DNA from: an uncultured Prevotellaceae bacterium
GTDB lineage: Bacteria > Bacteroidota > Bacteroidia > Bacteroidales > Bacteroidaceae
Length of the DNA: 55,448 nucleotides
Reading direction: 5' to 3'
Assembly: GCA_902799765.1 (NCBI GenBank)
Contig: CADCBZ010000021.1
Span: forward strand, 1 to 55,448
This document shows, one piece after another, positions 13,864-24,394 of this stretch (positions are counted from its first letter, which is position 1; the number at the start of each line of letters is the position of its first letter). A program made the position numbers and the translations under genes. The notes below the pieces were generated by a model that saw only the letters and a list, made by a program, of their open reading frames with translations, ran no database searches and was not told where the DNA came from.

Positions 13864-16272
13864 TTAAATGAATAATCTCCCAATCTGGAAAACGAGTGCT
13901 GAGGCGATCCAGGCGACGGCGGTGGTATAGACGGCGGCGAAGATGGCCCAGCGCCACGAACCTGTCTCGTTCTTGATGGCTGCAATGGTGGCGATACAGG
14001 GGAAGTAGAGCAATATAAATATAAGGTACGCGTAGGCAGCCAATGGGGTGATGCCTTCCTGTAGCATCAGCTGGCGTAGTCGGGTATATTTCTCATTATC
14101 GTCGCTGAATGTATCGTCATCGCCAAAGGAATCGTCACCGCTATAGAGAACGCCGATGGTAGAGGCAACAATTTCCTTGGCACCAACACCTGCAATCAGA
14201 CTCACGTCGAGTTTCCAGTTGAAGCCCTGTGGTGTGAAGATGGGTTCGATGGTCTTACCCATGCGTCCTATATAGCTCTGCTCCTGCTGCTGGGGTACGT
14301 CGAGTGAGTCGTTGTGGGGATAGTATCCAAGTGCCCAGACGATGATAGAGGCAACGAGGATGATGCCTCCCATCTTCTTCAGATATTCCTTGCCTTTCTC
14401 CCAGGTATGACGCCAGATGGCCTTGGGTGTCGGCCAGCGATAAGGAGGCAGTTCCATCACAAATGGTGTGTCTTCGCCTTTGATGACCAATGAAGAGAAT
14501 ATCTTACTGATAATGACAGACATGGCGATACCAACAGCGTAGAGCGACAACAGTACCCACGAACGATATTGCAACGAGAAGAAGGTGCCTGCTATCATAA
14601 TATAAATAGGTAGGCGAGCCGAACAACTCATAAAGGGTAGGATCATCATGGTGATGATGCGAGAACGACGGCTCTCGATGGTACGTGTAGCCATCACAGC
14701 AGGCACGTTACAGCCGAAGCCCATAATCAGAGGAATGAACGACTTGCCATGCAGTCCCATCTTGTGCATCAGCTTATCCATGATGAAAGCGGCACGTGCC
14801 ATATAGCCTGAGTCTTCCATTAGCGAGATGAAGAAGTAGAGGATGAGAATCTGAGGCAGGAAGACGATCACACTACCTACACCTCCGATGACACCATCGA
14901 CGAGCATTGCCTTCAGCGGACCATCGGGCATTGTCTCCGTGAGTTTGTCGCCCAACCAAGCCACACCTTCCTCAATCCAGTCCATTGGATACTGGCCTAA
15001 GGTGAAGGTGGTCTCAAACATGATGTAAAGCAACAGGAAGAAGATGGGGAAGCCCAGGTATTTATGCGAGAGCAGCCAATCGATCCTATGGGTTGTCTTA
15101 TAGGTGTCTTCTTTTGTACCAGTCTTAAACTCCGCTTCCTTCAGGGCACCATGAATAAAACCGTATTTGGCATCCATGATGGCAGTCTCAGAGTCATTAC
15201 CCGTCTCTTCCTTGACACGGGCGGAGGCTTTATCGCGCTCATTCGTCAGTGTTTGGAAATCTTTCATGCGCTGCTCTCCCTGCATGTGCTTACCTAAGTA
15301 GTCAAGCACCTGACTGTCGTGCTCCAAAAGTTTCAGCGACAGGTATCGGGTAGAGTAGTGCTGGGTGATATGCTCATCGGCTTTCAGGAATTTCTGGATA
15401 CGACTGATACCATCTTCTATCTCATGTCCGTAGTTAATATGCAGGTGACGCGAGAACTTGCTGGCACCCTCATATACCTGAATCACTGCCTTGAAGAGTT
15501 CCTTAACGCCAGTGCCGTTCTTAAACGAAGTAGGAATCATAGGAATACCAAACAGTGTGCTGAGTGTGTCGATGTTTACCTGATCTCCACGACGCTCAAA
15601 CTCATCATACATGTTCAGGGCACATACCATACGGATGTTCATATCCACCAGCTGCGTAGTCAAGTAGAGGTTGCGTTCCAGATTTGAAGCATCTATCACA
15701 TTGATGACGACATCAGGCATCTTCTCTGTCAGATGCTCACGCACATAAAGTTCTTCAGGCGAGTAACAAGAGAGAGAATAAGTACCAGGAAGATCTGTCA
15801 GGTTGAACTCATAACCAAACATGGAGGCATGTGCCTCTGTGGCATCGACGGTTACACCAGAGTAGTTTCCCACATGCCCATGGGCACCAGAGGCGTAATT
15901 GAACAGCGAAGTTTTGCCACAATTAGGATTACCAACCAATGCTACGTTGATAGTACGGCGTTCCTTCATCGCCTCATGATGGATATAGTCGTCTTCATGG
16001 CGCTTATCGTCAGGGTGGATGTTGAAGGTCGTCTCCTCCAAAGGTGTATCAGCTGACACAACCTCTATATTATCTGCTTCCTGATGGCGCAGTGACACCT
16101 CATAGCCCATCAGCTTGTATTTTACAGGATCCTGTAATGGCGCGTTGAGTAATACCTCAACCTCTGTTCCTTTGATGAATCCCATTTCGATAATACGCTT
16201 ACGGAATCCACCATGTCCTTGTACCTTTACGATAACTCCTTTCTCACCAGTCTTAAGTTCTGACAGTTTCAT
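13864..16272 (-). CDS. feoB: FeoA-FeoB fusion, ferrous iron transporter
   Basis: An 802-aa fusion. Residues 1 to about 75 are a FeoA SH3-like domain (MKLSELKTGEKGVIVKV...). After a linker comes the FeoB GTPase with G1 GNPNCGKTSLFN (about 117), G3 DLPGTYSL, and G4 ALNMYDE (NxxD-type, degenerate as NMYD). A helical GDI region precedes a membrane part of about ten helices with two gate/nucleoside-recognition segments, including GFGCNVPAVMATR and the late GVGAKEIVAS. FeoB imports Fe2+ across the inner membrane under low oxygen. FeoA fusion is common in Bacteroidetes. Transcribed alone. Confidence 0.95.
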   Translation of the reverse strand: MKLSELKTGEKGVIVKVQGHGGFRKRIIEMGFIKGTEVEVLLNAPLQDPVKYKLMGYEVSLRHQEADNIEVVSADTPLEETTFNIHPDDKRHEDDYIHHEAMKERRTINVALVGNPNCGKTSLFNYASGAHGHVGNYSGVTVDATEAHASMFGYEFNLTDLPGTYSLSCYSPEELYVREHLTEKMPDVVINVIDASNLERNLYLTTQLVDMNIRMVCALNMYDEFERRGDQVNIDTLSTLFGIPMIPTSFKNGTGVKELFKAVIQVYEGASKFSRHLHINYGHEIEDGISRIQKFLKADEHITQHYSTRYLSLKLLEHDSQVLDYLGKHMQGEQRMKDFQTLTNERDKASARVKEETGNDSETAIMDAKYGFIHGALKEAEFKTGTKEDTYKTTHRIDWLLSHKYLGFPIFFLLLYIMFETTFTLGQYPMDWIEEGVAWLGDKLTETMPDGPLKAMLVDGVIGGVGSVIVFLPQILILYFFISLMEDSGYMARAAFIMDKLMHKMGLHGKSFIPLIMGFGCNVPAVMATRTIESRRSRIITMMILPFMSCSARLPIYIMIAGTFFSLQYRSWVLLSLYAVGIAMSVIISKIFSSLVIKGEDTPFVMELPPYRWPTPKAIWRHTWEKGKEYLKKMGGIILVASIIVWALGYYPHNDSLDVPQQQEQSYIGRMGKTIEPIFTPQGFNWKLDVSLIAGVGAKEIVASTIGVLYSGDDSFGDDDTFSDDNEKYTRLRQLMLQEGITPLAAYAYLIFILLYFPCIATIAAIKNETGSWRWAIFAAVYTTAVAWIASALVFQIGRLFI

Positions 16273-16295
16273 TTGCTAATAATTTATTTCGAAGG

Positions 16296-16330
16296 CAAAG
16301 GTATATAAAATAATTTGCAACGCGGTTGCA
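16296..16330 (-). promoter_or_regulatory. feoAB promoter with upstream palindrome
   Basis: On the minus strand TACCTTTG (16303-16296) is the -7 box, 23 bp before the ATG. A palindrome TGCAAC-GCG-GTTGCA (16316-16330) covers the usual -33 region, where no TTTG at 20 nt is seen, suggesting a regulator-dependent promoter. It does not look like a classical Fur box. Confidence 0.65.
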
Positions 16331-16373
16331 TTAAGTGGCTTAGACCTGCAAAATACCTACTTTTGGGGATAGA

Positions 16374-17081
16374 TTACTCTACATCCTGATCGAAGTAGTT
16401 CTCCAATTCTGCTCTTGCACTGCCGTTTTCGTTAGACATGTCTTTGATGATATGACCTTTCTCCAACAGGGTAATACGTGTGGAGATGTCAACGGTGTGC
16501 TGCAGGTTATGACTGGAAATGAGTATTGTAGCCCTCGTCTCGCGATTGTATTCCGTAAGTTCATGTTTCAGGATGTTTTGCGACGAGGGATCGAGGAAGT
16601 TAAAGGGCTCGTCGAGGATCACCAACTTCGGACGATTGAAGAGGGCAGACATGATACCTACCTTCTGCTTGTTACCTGCTGAGAGGTTACGGATGAGTTT
16701 CTTCTGACCGAAGATCTCGCCACCAGCCAATTTCTCAAAGTCCTTGAGGCGTTCATCGACAGCCTCCTGTGTCATGTTGGTAATTTTGCCGATGAAGGCA
16801 AAGTATTCCTCTGGTGTGAGGAAGTCGATGAGGAACCCCTCGTCGATGTAAGCACCCGTTGAGGCTTTCCAGTCTTCTGATTCTGCAGGGTTCACACCAT
16901 CGAGTGCCACCTCGCCCGCATCTGGCTTTAACAGATCGAGCATCATGCGGAAGAGGGTAGTCTTACCAGCACCGTTATTACCTACTAAACCAAGGATATC
17001 CCCATCGTTGATGGTCAACGAGGGGATATCACATGCAATGGTCTCACCAAATGATTTCTTAAGATCAGCTATGGTAATCAT
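16374..17081 (-). CDS. ABC transporter ATP-binding protein
   Basis: A 235-aa single ABC domain: Walker [10 protein letters not shown] (about residue 34), Q-loop region, signature LSAGNKQK, Walker [14 protein letters not shown] and an H-loop His in [18 protein letters not shown] and LDPSSQN are typical of ABC-2-type export ATPases, but no permease gene is adjacent. The ATG at 17081 is chosen over the longer frame since it overlaps the secA stop as ATGA and starts the conserved strand [12 protein letters not shown]. It is probably co-transcribed with secA. Confidence 0.85.
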   Translation of the reverse strand: MITIADLKKSFGETIACDIPSLTINDGDILGLVGNNGAGKTTLFRMMLDLLKPDAGEVALDGVNPAESEDWKASTGAYIDEGFLIDFLTPEEYFAFIGKITNMTQEAVDERLKDFEKLAGGEIFGQKKLIRNLSAGNKQKVGIMSALFNRPKLVILDEPFNFLDPSSQNILKHELTEYNRETRATILISSHNLQHTVDISTRITLLEKGHIIKDMSNENGSARAELENYFDQDVE

Positions 17082-20000
17082 ACTATTCCTTTTCCGTGAC
17101 AGTTTTTGAATTTCTTTCCGCTTCCACAAGGACAGGGATCATTACGGCCAGGTAACTTGTCCTTAGTGATTGGTGTGCGAGGCTGCTGGGCACGGGTGTC
17201 GTGCTGAGCTGCTGCCTGCTGGTTCTTATCTACCAGCTGCTCTTCACCAATCTGCTGCTTGCTCTCTGTATATTGCTGACGCTGGGTGCGCTGCTCAGGA
17301 GCTGCCTCCTGTACCTGCTGCTGCATCTCTGGAATCTGGGCACGAGTAAGGATCGAACAGATGCGGTTATACATCTCGTTAATCATATCATCCCACACCT
17401 TGGCACTTTCCAGTTTGAAGATCAGTAACGGGTCTTTCTGCTCGTAACTGGCATTCTGTACAGAGTGCTTCAGTTCATCGAGCTGGCGGAGATTCTCCTT
17501 CCAAGAGTCATCGATGATGTGAAGCAGGATGCTCTTCTCGAACTCTTTCACGACAGACTTTGAATCTGTCTCGTAGGCCTCTTTCAGGTTACAGGGAATA
17601 TTGAACATACGGCGTCCATCAGTGAGAGGTACCATGATGCGCTCATACATCTGGCCCTGATTCTCATAGACCTGCTTGATAATCGGATTGGCTACCGTCT
17701 GAATACGTTCTGTGCGACGGTTGAAGTTGCCGATGGCAGCCTGGAAGGCATTCTCTGTCAACACCTCACGTGGCTGATTGATATACTCCTCGCTGGTGAA
17801 AGGTACCTCCATAGCGAGGATATGCAGGAACTCTTCCTTACAACCCTGATAGTCGCCAGAGTTTTCGATGATATTCACTACACGATCCCAGATGATATTA
17901 GCGATATCCATACCGATACGCTCACCCATCAGGGCGTGACGACGCTTCTCGTAGATCACAGTACGCTGCTTGTTCATCACATCGTCGTACTCAATCAGAC
18001 GCTTACGGATACCGAAGTTGTTCTCCTCAACCTTCTTCTGGGCGCGCTCAATACTTTTCGAGATCATCGGACTCTCAATCATCTCGCCCTCCTTGAAGCC
18101 CAGACGGTCCATCACTGAAGCAATACGCTCAGAAGCAAACAGACGCATCAGCTTGTCTTCGAGAGATACGTAGAAGACAGAAGAACCTGGGTCTCCCTGA
18201 CGTCCGGCACGACCACGCAACTGACGATCGACGCGACGGCTCTCGTGACGCTCTGTACCGATAATGGCCAGACCACCTGCAGCCTTTACCTCAGGAGACA
18301 GTTTAATATCGGTACCACGACCTGCCATGTTGGTAGCGATGGTGACAGCACCTAATCCGTTGGTTGACTGACCTGCAAGGGCTACGATATCTGCCTCCTT
18401 CTGGTGAAGTTTGGCATTCAGCACCTGATGAGGGATTTTACGCATTGAGAGCATCTTCGACAGCAACTCAGAGATTTCTACAGAGGTGGTACCTACCAGC
18501 GTAGGACGACCGCTCTCGCGCATCTTCACAATCTCATCAATTACAGCGTTATATTTCTCACGAGCCGTCTTATAGACACGGTCATCCTGATCATTACGGA
18601 TCACAGGACGATTGGTAGGAATCTCTACCACATCAAGTTTGTAGATATCCCAGAACTCACCAGCCTCTGTGATGGCAGTACCTGTCATACCTGCCAACTT
18701 GTGATACATACGGAAGTAGTTCTGCAGGGTGATGGTGGCAAAAGTTTGAGTAGCTGCTTCAACTTTCACGTGCTCCTTAGCCTCTACAGCCTGATGCAGA
18801 CCATCGCTCCAACGACGCCCCTCCATGATACGGCCTGTCTGCTCATCCACAATCTTCACTTCACCATTGATCACCACATATTCGTCATCCTTATTAAACA
18901 TGCAGTAAGCCTTCAGCAACTGCTGCAGGGTATGTACACGCTCACTCTGGATGGCATAGTGGTTCAGCAATTCATCTTTCTTGTCGAGGCGTGCCTCGTC
19001 TGACAGCCCTGTCTCTGCCTCAAGGGCTGAAAGTTCAGAAGTGATATCTGGCAAGACGAATAGCTCGGCGTCGTTCACCATCTTAGCCAACCAGGCCGTA
19101 CCCTTATCTGTCAGGTCGCATGAATTGAGTTTCTCATCTACCACAAAGTAGAGGGGCTCCACACATTCTGGCATACGACGGTTGTTGTTCTCCATATAAA
19201 TCTCCTCAGTCTTCAGCATGCCAGCCTTGATACCTTCTTCAGAGAGGTATTTGATGAGAGGCTTGTTCTTTGGCAGTGCCTTATGAGAACGGTATAGCGA
19301 AAGGAAGCCTGCATCGAGTTTCTCTTGTCCTTCCTTCTTATTGCCTGCATCAATCAGTTTGTTACCTTCACTAATCAGGTTCTTTGCCTCTGCCAGATAC
19401 TGAGTGGCCAACTGACGCTGAACACCCACAAGGCGCTCCACTAAAGGCTGGTACTCTTCATACATCTGATCATCGCCCTTAGGCACAGGACCAGAGATAA
19501 TCAATGGTGTACGGGCATCATCGATCAACACGGAGTCAACCTCATCGACGATGGCGTAGTTATGAGAACGCTGTACGAGGTCGGCAGGTGATACTGCCAT
19601 GTTATCACGCAGATAGTCGAAACCAAATTCGTTGTTGGTTCCGAAGGTGATGTCTGCCTGATATGCCTTACGACGGGCCTCAGAGTTGGGCTGGTGCTTG
19701 TCGATACAATCTACAGAGAGACCATGGAACATATAAAGCGGCCCCATCCATTCAGAGTCACGCTTTGCCAGATAATCGTTCACTGTAACGACGTGAACAC
19801 CATTACCTGTCAGTGCGTTCAGGAAAACAGGGAGGGTTGCCACGAGGGTCTTACCTTCACCTGTCGCCATCTCGGCAATCTTACCCTGATGGAGTACGGT
19901 ACCACCAAAGAGCTGTACATCATAGTGGATCATTTCCCACTTCAGATCGTTACCACCAGCAGTCCAGTGGTTATGATAGATGGCCTTGTCGTCATCAATC

Positions 20001-20443
20001 GTGATAAAGTCTTTCTTTGGATCGGCTGCCAACTCGCGGTCGAAGTCCGTAGCCGTCACGATGGTCTCTTCGTTCTCTGCGAAACGACGGGCTGTCTCTT
20101 TCACGATGGCAAAGACCTCAGGCATTACCTCATCCAGTGCTTTCTCATAGATGTCGAGCACCTCTTTCTCAATCTTATCGATCTGTGCGAAGATATCGGC
20201 ACGCTCATCAATAGGGGTGTTCTCGATAGTTGCCTTCAGTTCTGCGATACGGGCCTTCTGGGCACTTGCAGAATCTTGAACCTGCTTCTGCAACTCCTTC
20301 GTCCGCTGGCGGAGGGCATTGTTATCCAGTGATTCTACCTTTGCTGCAGCGGCTTTTGCCTGCTCCACAAATGGCTGAATCAGTTTCATGTCGCGCGAAG
20401 ATTTGTCTCCAAACAGCGACTTCAAAATCTTGGTAAAATTCAT
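17078..20443 (-). CDS. secA: Preprotein translocase ATPase SecA
   Basis: A 1121-aa motor that pushes unfolded proteins through SecYEG. Walker A is in [11 protein letters not shown], the DEAD-type motif in [23 protein letters not shown], and helicase motif VI in [14 protein letters not shown]. The preprotein-binding and helical scaffold regions follow. The C-terminus has a Gln/Ala-rich linker and a SEC-C zinc finger ([14 protein letters not shown]). It is longer than the E. coli protein because of inserts near residues 330-430, a known feature of Bacteroidetes SecA. It has its own promoter, and the next gene overlaps its stop. Confidence 0.97.
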   Translation of the reverse strand: MNFTKILKSLFGDKSSRDMKLIQPFVEQAKAAAAKVESLDNNALRQRTKELQKQVQDSASAQKARIAELKATIENTPIDERADIFAQIDKIEKEVLDIYEKALDEVMPEVFAIVKETARRFAENEETIVTATDFDRELAADPKKDFITIDDDKAIYHNHWTAGGNDLKWEMIHYDVQLFGGTVLHQGKIAEMATGEGKTLVATLPVFLNALTGNGVHVVTVNDYLAKRDSEWMGPLYMFHGLSVDCIDKHQPNSEARRKAYQADITFGTNNEFGFDYLRDNMAVSPADLVQRSHNYAIVDEVDSVLIDDARTPLIISGPVPKGDDQMYEEYQPLVERLVGVQRQLATQYLAEAKNLISEGNKLIDAGNKKEGQEKLDAGFLSLYRSHKALPKNKPLIKYLSEEGIKAGMLKTEEIYMENNNRRMPECVEPLYFVVDEKLNSCDLTDKGTAWLAKMVNDAELFVLPDITSELSALEAETGLSDEARLDKKDELLNHYAIQSERVHTLQQLLKAYCMFNKDDEYVVINGEVKIVDEQTGRIMEGRRWSDGLHQAVEAKEHVKVEAATQTFATITLQNYFRMYHKLAGMTGTAITEAGEFWDIYKLDVVEIPTNRPVIRNDQDDRVYKTAREKYNAVIDEIVKMRESGRPTLVGTTSVEISELLSKMLSMRKIPHQVLNAKLHQKEADIVALAGQSTNGLGAVTIATNMAGRGTDIKLSPEVKAAGGLAIIGTERHESRRVDRQLRGRAGRQGDPGSSVFYVSLEDKLMRLFASERIASVMDRLGFKEGEMIESPMISKSIERAQKKVEENNFGIRKRLIEYDDVMNKQRTVIYEKRRHALMGERIGMDIANIIWDRVVNIIENSGDYQGCKEEFLHILAMEVPFTSEEYINQPREVLTENAFQAAIGNFNRRTERIQTVANPIIKQVYENQGQMYERIMVPLTDGRRMFNIPCNLKEAYETDSKSVVKEFEKSILLHIIDDSWKENLRQLDELKHSVQNASYEQKDPLLIFKLESAKVWDDMINEMYNRICSILTRAQIPEMQQQVQEAAPEQRTQRQQYTESKQQIGEEQLVDKNQQAAAQHDTRAQQPRTPITKDKLPGRNDPCPCGSGKKFKNCHGKGIV

Positions 20444-20485
20444 CTTTTTATCTTAATTTTATTGTTTACTACGTAAAAACGGGTG

Positions 20486-20517
20486 CAAAGGTAGCACAAA
20501 ATCAGCGAAAAACCAAA
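20486..20517 (-). promoter_or_regulatory. secA promoter
   Basis: Minus-strand -7 box TACCTTTG (20493-20486) with TTTG (20517-20514) exactly 20 nt upstream; leader about 40 nt. Confidence 0.85.
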
Positions 20518-20535
20518 TAAATGATTCAGTTTTTC

Positions 20536-21825
20536 CTAAAACAATGGTTCTGACGTGCAGGCATTGGGAGCCCTGATGCGGATAGCCTTGGAAATAGTAG
20601 GGGCTATCCTGTCGGTGGTGACAGGTGTCTGGACGCGGGTTGCCTTGATACCTGCGCCATAGAAAATAATGGGGAAGGACGGGGTGGAGAGTTGTGACAA
20701 TTTGTCATAACCCGTATCCTCATGTTGGATATGCCAGCCAGGAGCCACTTCTATCAGAAGATCACCGCAACGCTGCGGATGATAGCTGTTACGCACCTTT
20801 TGTTGGTCGCTGTTGATGCCGTTGATGAGTTGCAGACCGCTAAAGACCCGTTTGACACCAGCCAACTGACAGAGGATTTCCTGTGAACGTTGGATGATAT
20901 CGGTCATGCTGATGCGCTTTGACTCTAACAGCTGATGATTATAGAAAAGCTGGTTCTTGTAGCAGGCCTCTATATATTGACCTTGGCCCCAGAGCGCACC
21001 CAAGTACATATTAAGGAGATTTGCAGTACGCTTAATGTCGAACTGGCCCGTAGGAATATGGTAACGGGTATATTCATCCTTTTCTGAGGTGTAACTGCCT
21101 GTACTGGTAAGTACCACTAACAGCTGTTCTTTACCAATCTGTTCTTCCAAAGTGGAGATCAGTGTACCGATGGCCTGATCTAATTGCGTGTAAGAATCTG
21201 ATGATCTCCCAGCATCGTAACTTAGACAGAGCAGATCTGGGGTGTCGTCAGCACCAAGTTTCTGTTCACTCACACAAGCAAGTGCTTTGGCTGTGATGTC
21301 TTGATTTATCGGGGTCTTATTTTTCTTGCTTGGTATAATCCATTCTGTTCCGTCAGATACGTGACTGGCAGAGAGAAATGCTAAGTCTTGAGTAGGTGCA
21401 AAAGCAAAGAATTTTGCAGCACCGTCTGTCGCCATTTTTAGTTCGTCGCCGATAGTCGTCACTGCCAGTTGGTCGTCTGTGCAGTTGACTGGGCGCAGAC
21501 TGCTTCTGTCGAGCCATTGCTGTCCTGTGATACTATGGTAAAATGGCGTTGTACCAGTCACGACTGTAGTAATGGCTGAGGCTCTGTCTGGATCAATAAA
21601 GGGGTATGAGGCATTTTCAAAGACGGCTCCCTCTTCCAGTATCCGTTTAAAGCCTTCAGCACTGTAATTTGTGGCGAAGGTCTCCAGATAATCACTACGG
21701 AGCTGGTCGATGGTGATGCTGACCACGAGTTTGGGTGCCTGTCGGGTGCCGACTTGCGCTTGTGCTCCTGCATGCCATCCCAGCACTGCCAGTAGCGTTA
21801 TCGAGAGATAGAGATGATTCCTCAC
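20536..21825 (-). CDS. Alkaline phosphatase-superfamily protein, probably catalytically degenerate
   Basis: A 429-aa protein with signal peptide (MRNHLYLSITLLAVLGWHAGAQA) and a type I phosphodiesterase/PafA-like fold: VVSITIDQLRSDYL (first metal Asp kept), NASYPFIDPDRAS...TGTTPFYHSITG, and the late FYGAGIKATRV. In active members the TGTTP segment is preceded by a Thr/Ser nucleophile and GHA; here the equivalent positions read DRASAI. The usual Asp-His metal pair (SADHG-like) is replaced by TSTGSYTSEKD. It is also shorter than typical PafA (about 520-550 aa). So it is likely a periplasmic pseudo-enzyme or has changed activity. It overlaps the DUF4105 gene stop as ATGA. Confidence 0.7.
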   Translation of the reverse strand: MRNHLYLSITLLAVLGWHAGAQAQVGTRQAPKLVVSITIDQLRSDYLETFATNYSAEGFKRILEEGAVFENASYPFIDPDRASAITTVVTGTTPFYHSITGQQWLDRSSLRPVNCTDDQLAVTTIGDELKMATDGAAKFFAFAPTQDLAFLSASHVSDGTEWIIPSKKNKTPINQDITAKALACVSEQKLGADDTPDLLCLSYDAGRSSDSYTQLDQAIGTLISTLEEQIGKEQLLVVLTSTGSYTSEKDEYTRYHIPTGQFDIKRTANLLNMYLGALWGQGQYIEACYKNQLFYNHQLLESKRISMTDIIQRSQEILCQLAGVKRVFSGLQLINGINSDQQKVRNSYHPQRCGDLLIEVAPGWHIQHEDTGYDKLSQLSTPSFPIIFYGAGIKATRVQTPVTTDRIAPTISKAIRIRAPNACTSEPLF

Positions 21826-22997
21826 GCCTTCAATTTGAAATGTATCGCTGATCTAAGCAGCAAACATAGTGCCACAATATGCATACCCTCAGCATAATGC
21901 TGGAAGAAACTTCCAATCATGAACAAGACAAACAATACAGATTGAATGAGCCACCAACGGGTGGAACGCCCTCTTGCCACAGCTGGCAGGAAGAAGAAGG
22001 GCAGAGGATTGAACATCAAAATCTGCAGATTGGTACTCGTTGTAGGGTGTTGGGAGAATATCATCACGAATAGTAACAGTCCCACCAGTCCTTGTGCCAC
22101 CATCAACAGCCCGTCCCAAAGTCGGAACGTCTTCCTTCTCCGCCATTCAAATGCCAAGATGGCTATTGAGAGGATCAGCAGGGCGCAGGCACATTCCATT
22201 GGTGAGAACAGGAAATCCTGTTCGATCACCTGTACGCCGGCAGGAACAAGTATCCGACGTGTTTTCACCAGCTGACGGTATTCGCCATTGGCATAGATCC
22301 GGGCACGATCGAAGTCGTAAAGCAGGAATTGAGGAAGGAACTCCTGCTGTCGTCTTGTGGTAGCTTGATCAGCTTTCACACCCAACAGGACATTATTGCC
22401 GAAAGTAGCCCAAGGGTGATGGCTGGTGCAAGAGCTGATCATCTTCCTATAAGATTGGTTAAATTCTTCACTGTCAGCATATTCTAGTTTCCCGTTAACG
22501 CATTGCTCAATAATATCTCTTGGCCTTGTTGAGCAATTGTCATAGAAGTAATTATAACGGTAGATTCTGTTCTCTGGTTGCAGGTTTGTAATCAGTGCCT
22601 GGAAGAGTCGTTGCTTCTCTTCTGCCGTCAGATCGAGCACCTGTTCTGTCACGCTGCTACCTACGCTGCGATACTCTTCCATAAAGTATTTCATGGGAAT
22701 GGCTCCTAACTCATAGTCTGTCAGTCCAAACACAAAACGCAGAACGAAATAGGGCTTCTTGAAGTTGAAGATACCCCAATTGAAGGCTAAATCTTCACCA
22801 TTTCTGAGATCATGCCACCTGAGAGCAGTATGGCCATAAAGACTATAGATTTCCTCATGAGGTGAGCATGTCAACAGACTAACCTCCACAGAATCCATCG
22901 CATTCGTTTGAATTGAATCCTGAGCCACCGCTTTTAGCGGTAGTATCATCAAAATGATGCCTAAAAATGTACAAAAATCCTTTTTTAAATGTTTCAC
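21822..22997 (-). CDS. DUF4105 membrane protein (Lnb N-terminal-like domain)
   Basis: Taken from a GTG at 22997 (391 aa): this gives a clear signal peptide (KHLKKDFCTFLGIILMILPLKAVAQ) and lies 4 bp behind a -7 box, so the mRNA may be nearly leaderless. The frame is open to 23144, but that extension would cross the divergent promoter. Residues about 40-270 are the periplasmic DUF4105 domain with conserved YSLYGHTALR, FNWGIFNF and YNYFYDNCSTRPRD. Four or five C-terminal transmembrane helices follow. The Cys/His residues of DUF4105 suggest an amidase- or papain-like role, not proven. It forms an operon with the phosphatase-like gene. Confidence 0.8.
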   Translation of the reverse strand: MKHLKKDFCTFLGIILMILPLKAVAQDSIQTNAMDSVEVSLLTCSPHEEIYSLYGHTALRWHDLRNGEDLAFNWGIFNFKKPYFVLRFVFGLTDYELGAIPMKYFMEEYRSVGSSVTEQVLDLTAEEKQRLFQALITNLQPENRIYRYNYFYDNCSTRPRDIIEQCVNGKLEYADSEEFNQSYRKMISSCTSHHPWATFGNNVLLGVKADQATTRRQQEFLPQFLLYDFDRARIYANGEYRQLVKTRRILVPAGVQVIEQDFLFSPMECACALLILSIAILAFEWRRRKTFRLWDGLLMVAQGLVGLLLFVMIFSQHPTTSTNLQILMFNPLPFFFLPAVARGRSTRWWLIQSVLFVLFMIGSFFQHYAEGMHIVALCLLLRSAIHFKLKA

Positions 22998-23001
22998 GAT
23001 G

Positions 23002-23062
23002 CAAAAATAGCTTATATTTTGCAGTAAAAAGCATTTTATTCCAATTTTTTTCAATAATTTTG
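23002..23062. promoter_or_regulatory. Divergent promoters
   Basis: Minus strand: TATTTTTG (23009-23002) for the DUF4105 gene. Plus strand: TAATTTTG (23055-23062), 39 bp before the outer-membrane protein ATG. Both fit TAnnTTTG. Confidence 0.65.
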
Positions 23063-23101
23063 CAGGCTGAAATGATTTTCTATAGAAATAAAGCGTAAAA
23101 T

Positions 23102-24394
23102 ATGAATAAATCTCTCTGTTGTCTTGCCCTGATGGCACTGACAACTATGGGTGCCTCAGCACAGAGTGGCACGAACTCGCCCTATAGTCAGTTCGGTCTA
23201 GGTGACCTGGCCGGACAGAGTGTGGGTTTCAATAAAGGTATGGGTGGAGTAGGTTATGGTTTCCGTAAAGGAAATGAAGTCAATCCGATGAACCCTGCTT
23301 CTTATTCTTCTATTGATTCACTTACATTTATCTTTGATGCCGGTCTATCTGGACAGATAACCCAGTATCGTGAATATCAGGAGAAAGTTACTGGAAAGAG
23401 TGGTGGCTTCGACTATGTCGTAGGCTCTTTCCGTCTGATCAAGAATGTGGGTGTATCTTTTGGTTTCCTGCCTTATTCTAATATTGGTTTCAACTATTAT
23501 ACAAAGGAAAGGCTTGACGAAGTGGATGCTATAATCAAGACTACTCATACAGGATTCGGTGGTCTGAATCAAGCCTTCATCGGTGCAGGATGGCAGATTA
23601 TCAAACCACTCTCCGTCGGTTTCAACTTTGCTTATCTCTGGGGGACTAACGAGACAGGTGTGGCAACCAGCAGTTCAAGTGATGTGAACACCCTGTCGAA
23701 GATATATCGCACATCGGTCAGCAACTATAAACTCGATCTCGGCATGCAGTTTACACAGCCGTTGAGCATGAAAGATATGCTGACACTTGGTGTGGTTGTC
23801 AGCCTAGGACATAACACAAATGCCGATCCTGAGTGTATTATTACCAATAAGAAGTCAACAACAGGCAAGTCCGACTCCTTGTATTATAGGCTCGATAATG
23901 CTATCGAATTGCCTTGGACCTATGGTGTCGGACTGGCATACCAGCATGGCACCTCATTCCGTATGGGAGTCGATTACCAGTTGCAGAAATGGGGTAGTCT
24001 CGTTATGCCACAGTTTGTTGACGAGGGCAATGGTAAGAGCGATTATCAGTTGAAATCAGGCTTGTTGAAGGATATGCACCGTGTAAATATTGGTGCAGAG
24101 TGGTTACCTAATGCCAACAGCGTAAAGTTCTTCAGTCGTATTCGCTATCGTATCGGTGCCGGTTATGCTACACCTTATTATTATATAAATAATGGTGATG
24201 GTCCCAAAGAGTATCATGTTAGTCTTGGTTTCGGCATACCTATCATGAACAATTATAACCATCGCTCTATTCTTAATATCAGTGCAGAATGGTGTCGTCG
24301 TTCGGCTGTTAATCTGGTTAAGGAGAATACATTCCGCCTCAACATCGGACTTACCTTCAACGAGAGATGGTTCGCAAAATGGAAGGTCGATTAA
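23102..24394 (+). CDS. Outer-membrane beta-barrel protein (FadL/PorV-type)
   Basis: A 430-aa protein with signal peptide ending in GASAQ, then SGTNSPYSQFGLGDL and NPMNPASYSSIDSLTFIFDAG, a pattern common to Bacteroidetes OMPs of the toluene-transport/PorV-like group. The rest alternates in amphipathic strands (for example YRIGAGYATPYYYIN) and ends in a strand-type FNERWFAKWKVD. It probably forms a barrel for uptake of hydrophobic compounds or an export accessory. It heads a cluster with lptC (overlapping start) and a CNNM gene, so it may be linked to envelope assembly. Specific substrate unknown. Confidence 0.75.
   Translation: MNKSLCCLALMALTTMGASAQSGTNSPYSQFGLGDLAGQSVGFNKGMGGVGYGFRKGNEVNPMNPASYSSIDSLTFIFDAGLSGQITQYREYQEKVTGKSGGFDYVVGSFRLIKNVGVSFGFLPYSNIGFNYYTKERLDEVDAIIKTTHTGFGGLNQAFIGAGWQIIKPLSVGFNFAYLWGTNETGVATSSSSDVNTLSKIYRTSVSNYKLDLGMQFTQPLSMKDMLTLGVVVSLGHNTNADPECIITNKKSTTGKSDSLYYRLDNAIELPWTYGVGLAYQHGTSFRMGVDYQLQKWGSLVMPQFVDEGNGKSDYQLKSGLLKDMHRVNIGAEWLPNANSVKFFSRIRYRIGAGYATPYYYINNGDGPKEYHVSLGFGIPIMNNYNHRSILNISAEWCRRSAVNLVKENTFRLNIGLTFNERWFAKWKVD

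Noticed and set aside
22998-23144. N-terminal extension of the DUF4105 gene
   Set aside because: It crosses the divergent promoter region and lacks family similarity; the GTG at 22997 gives a signal peptide.
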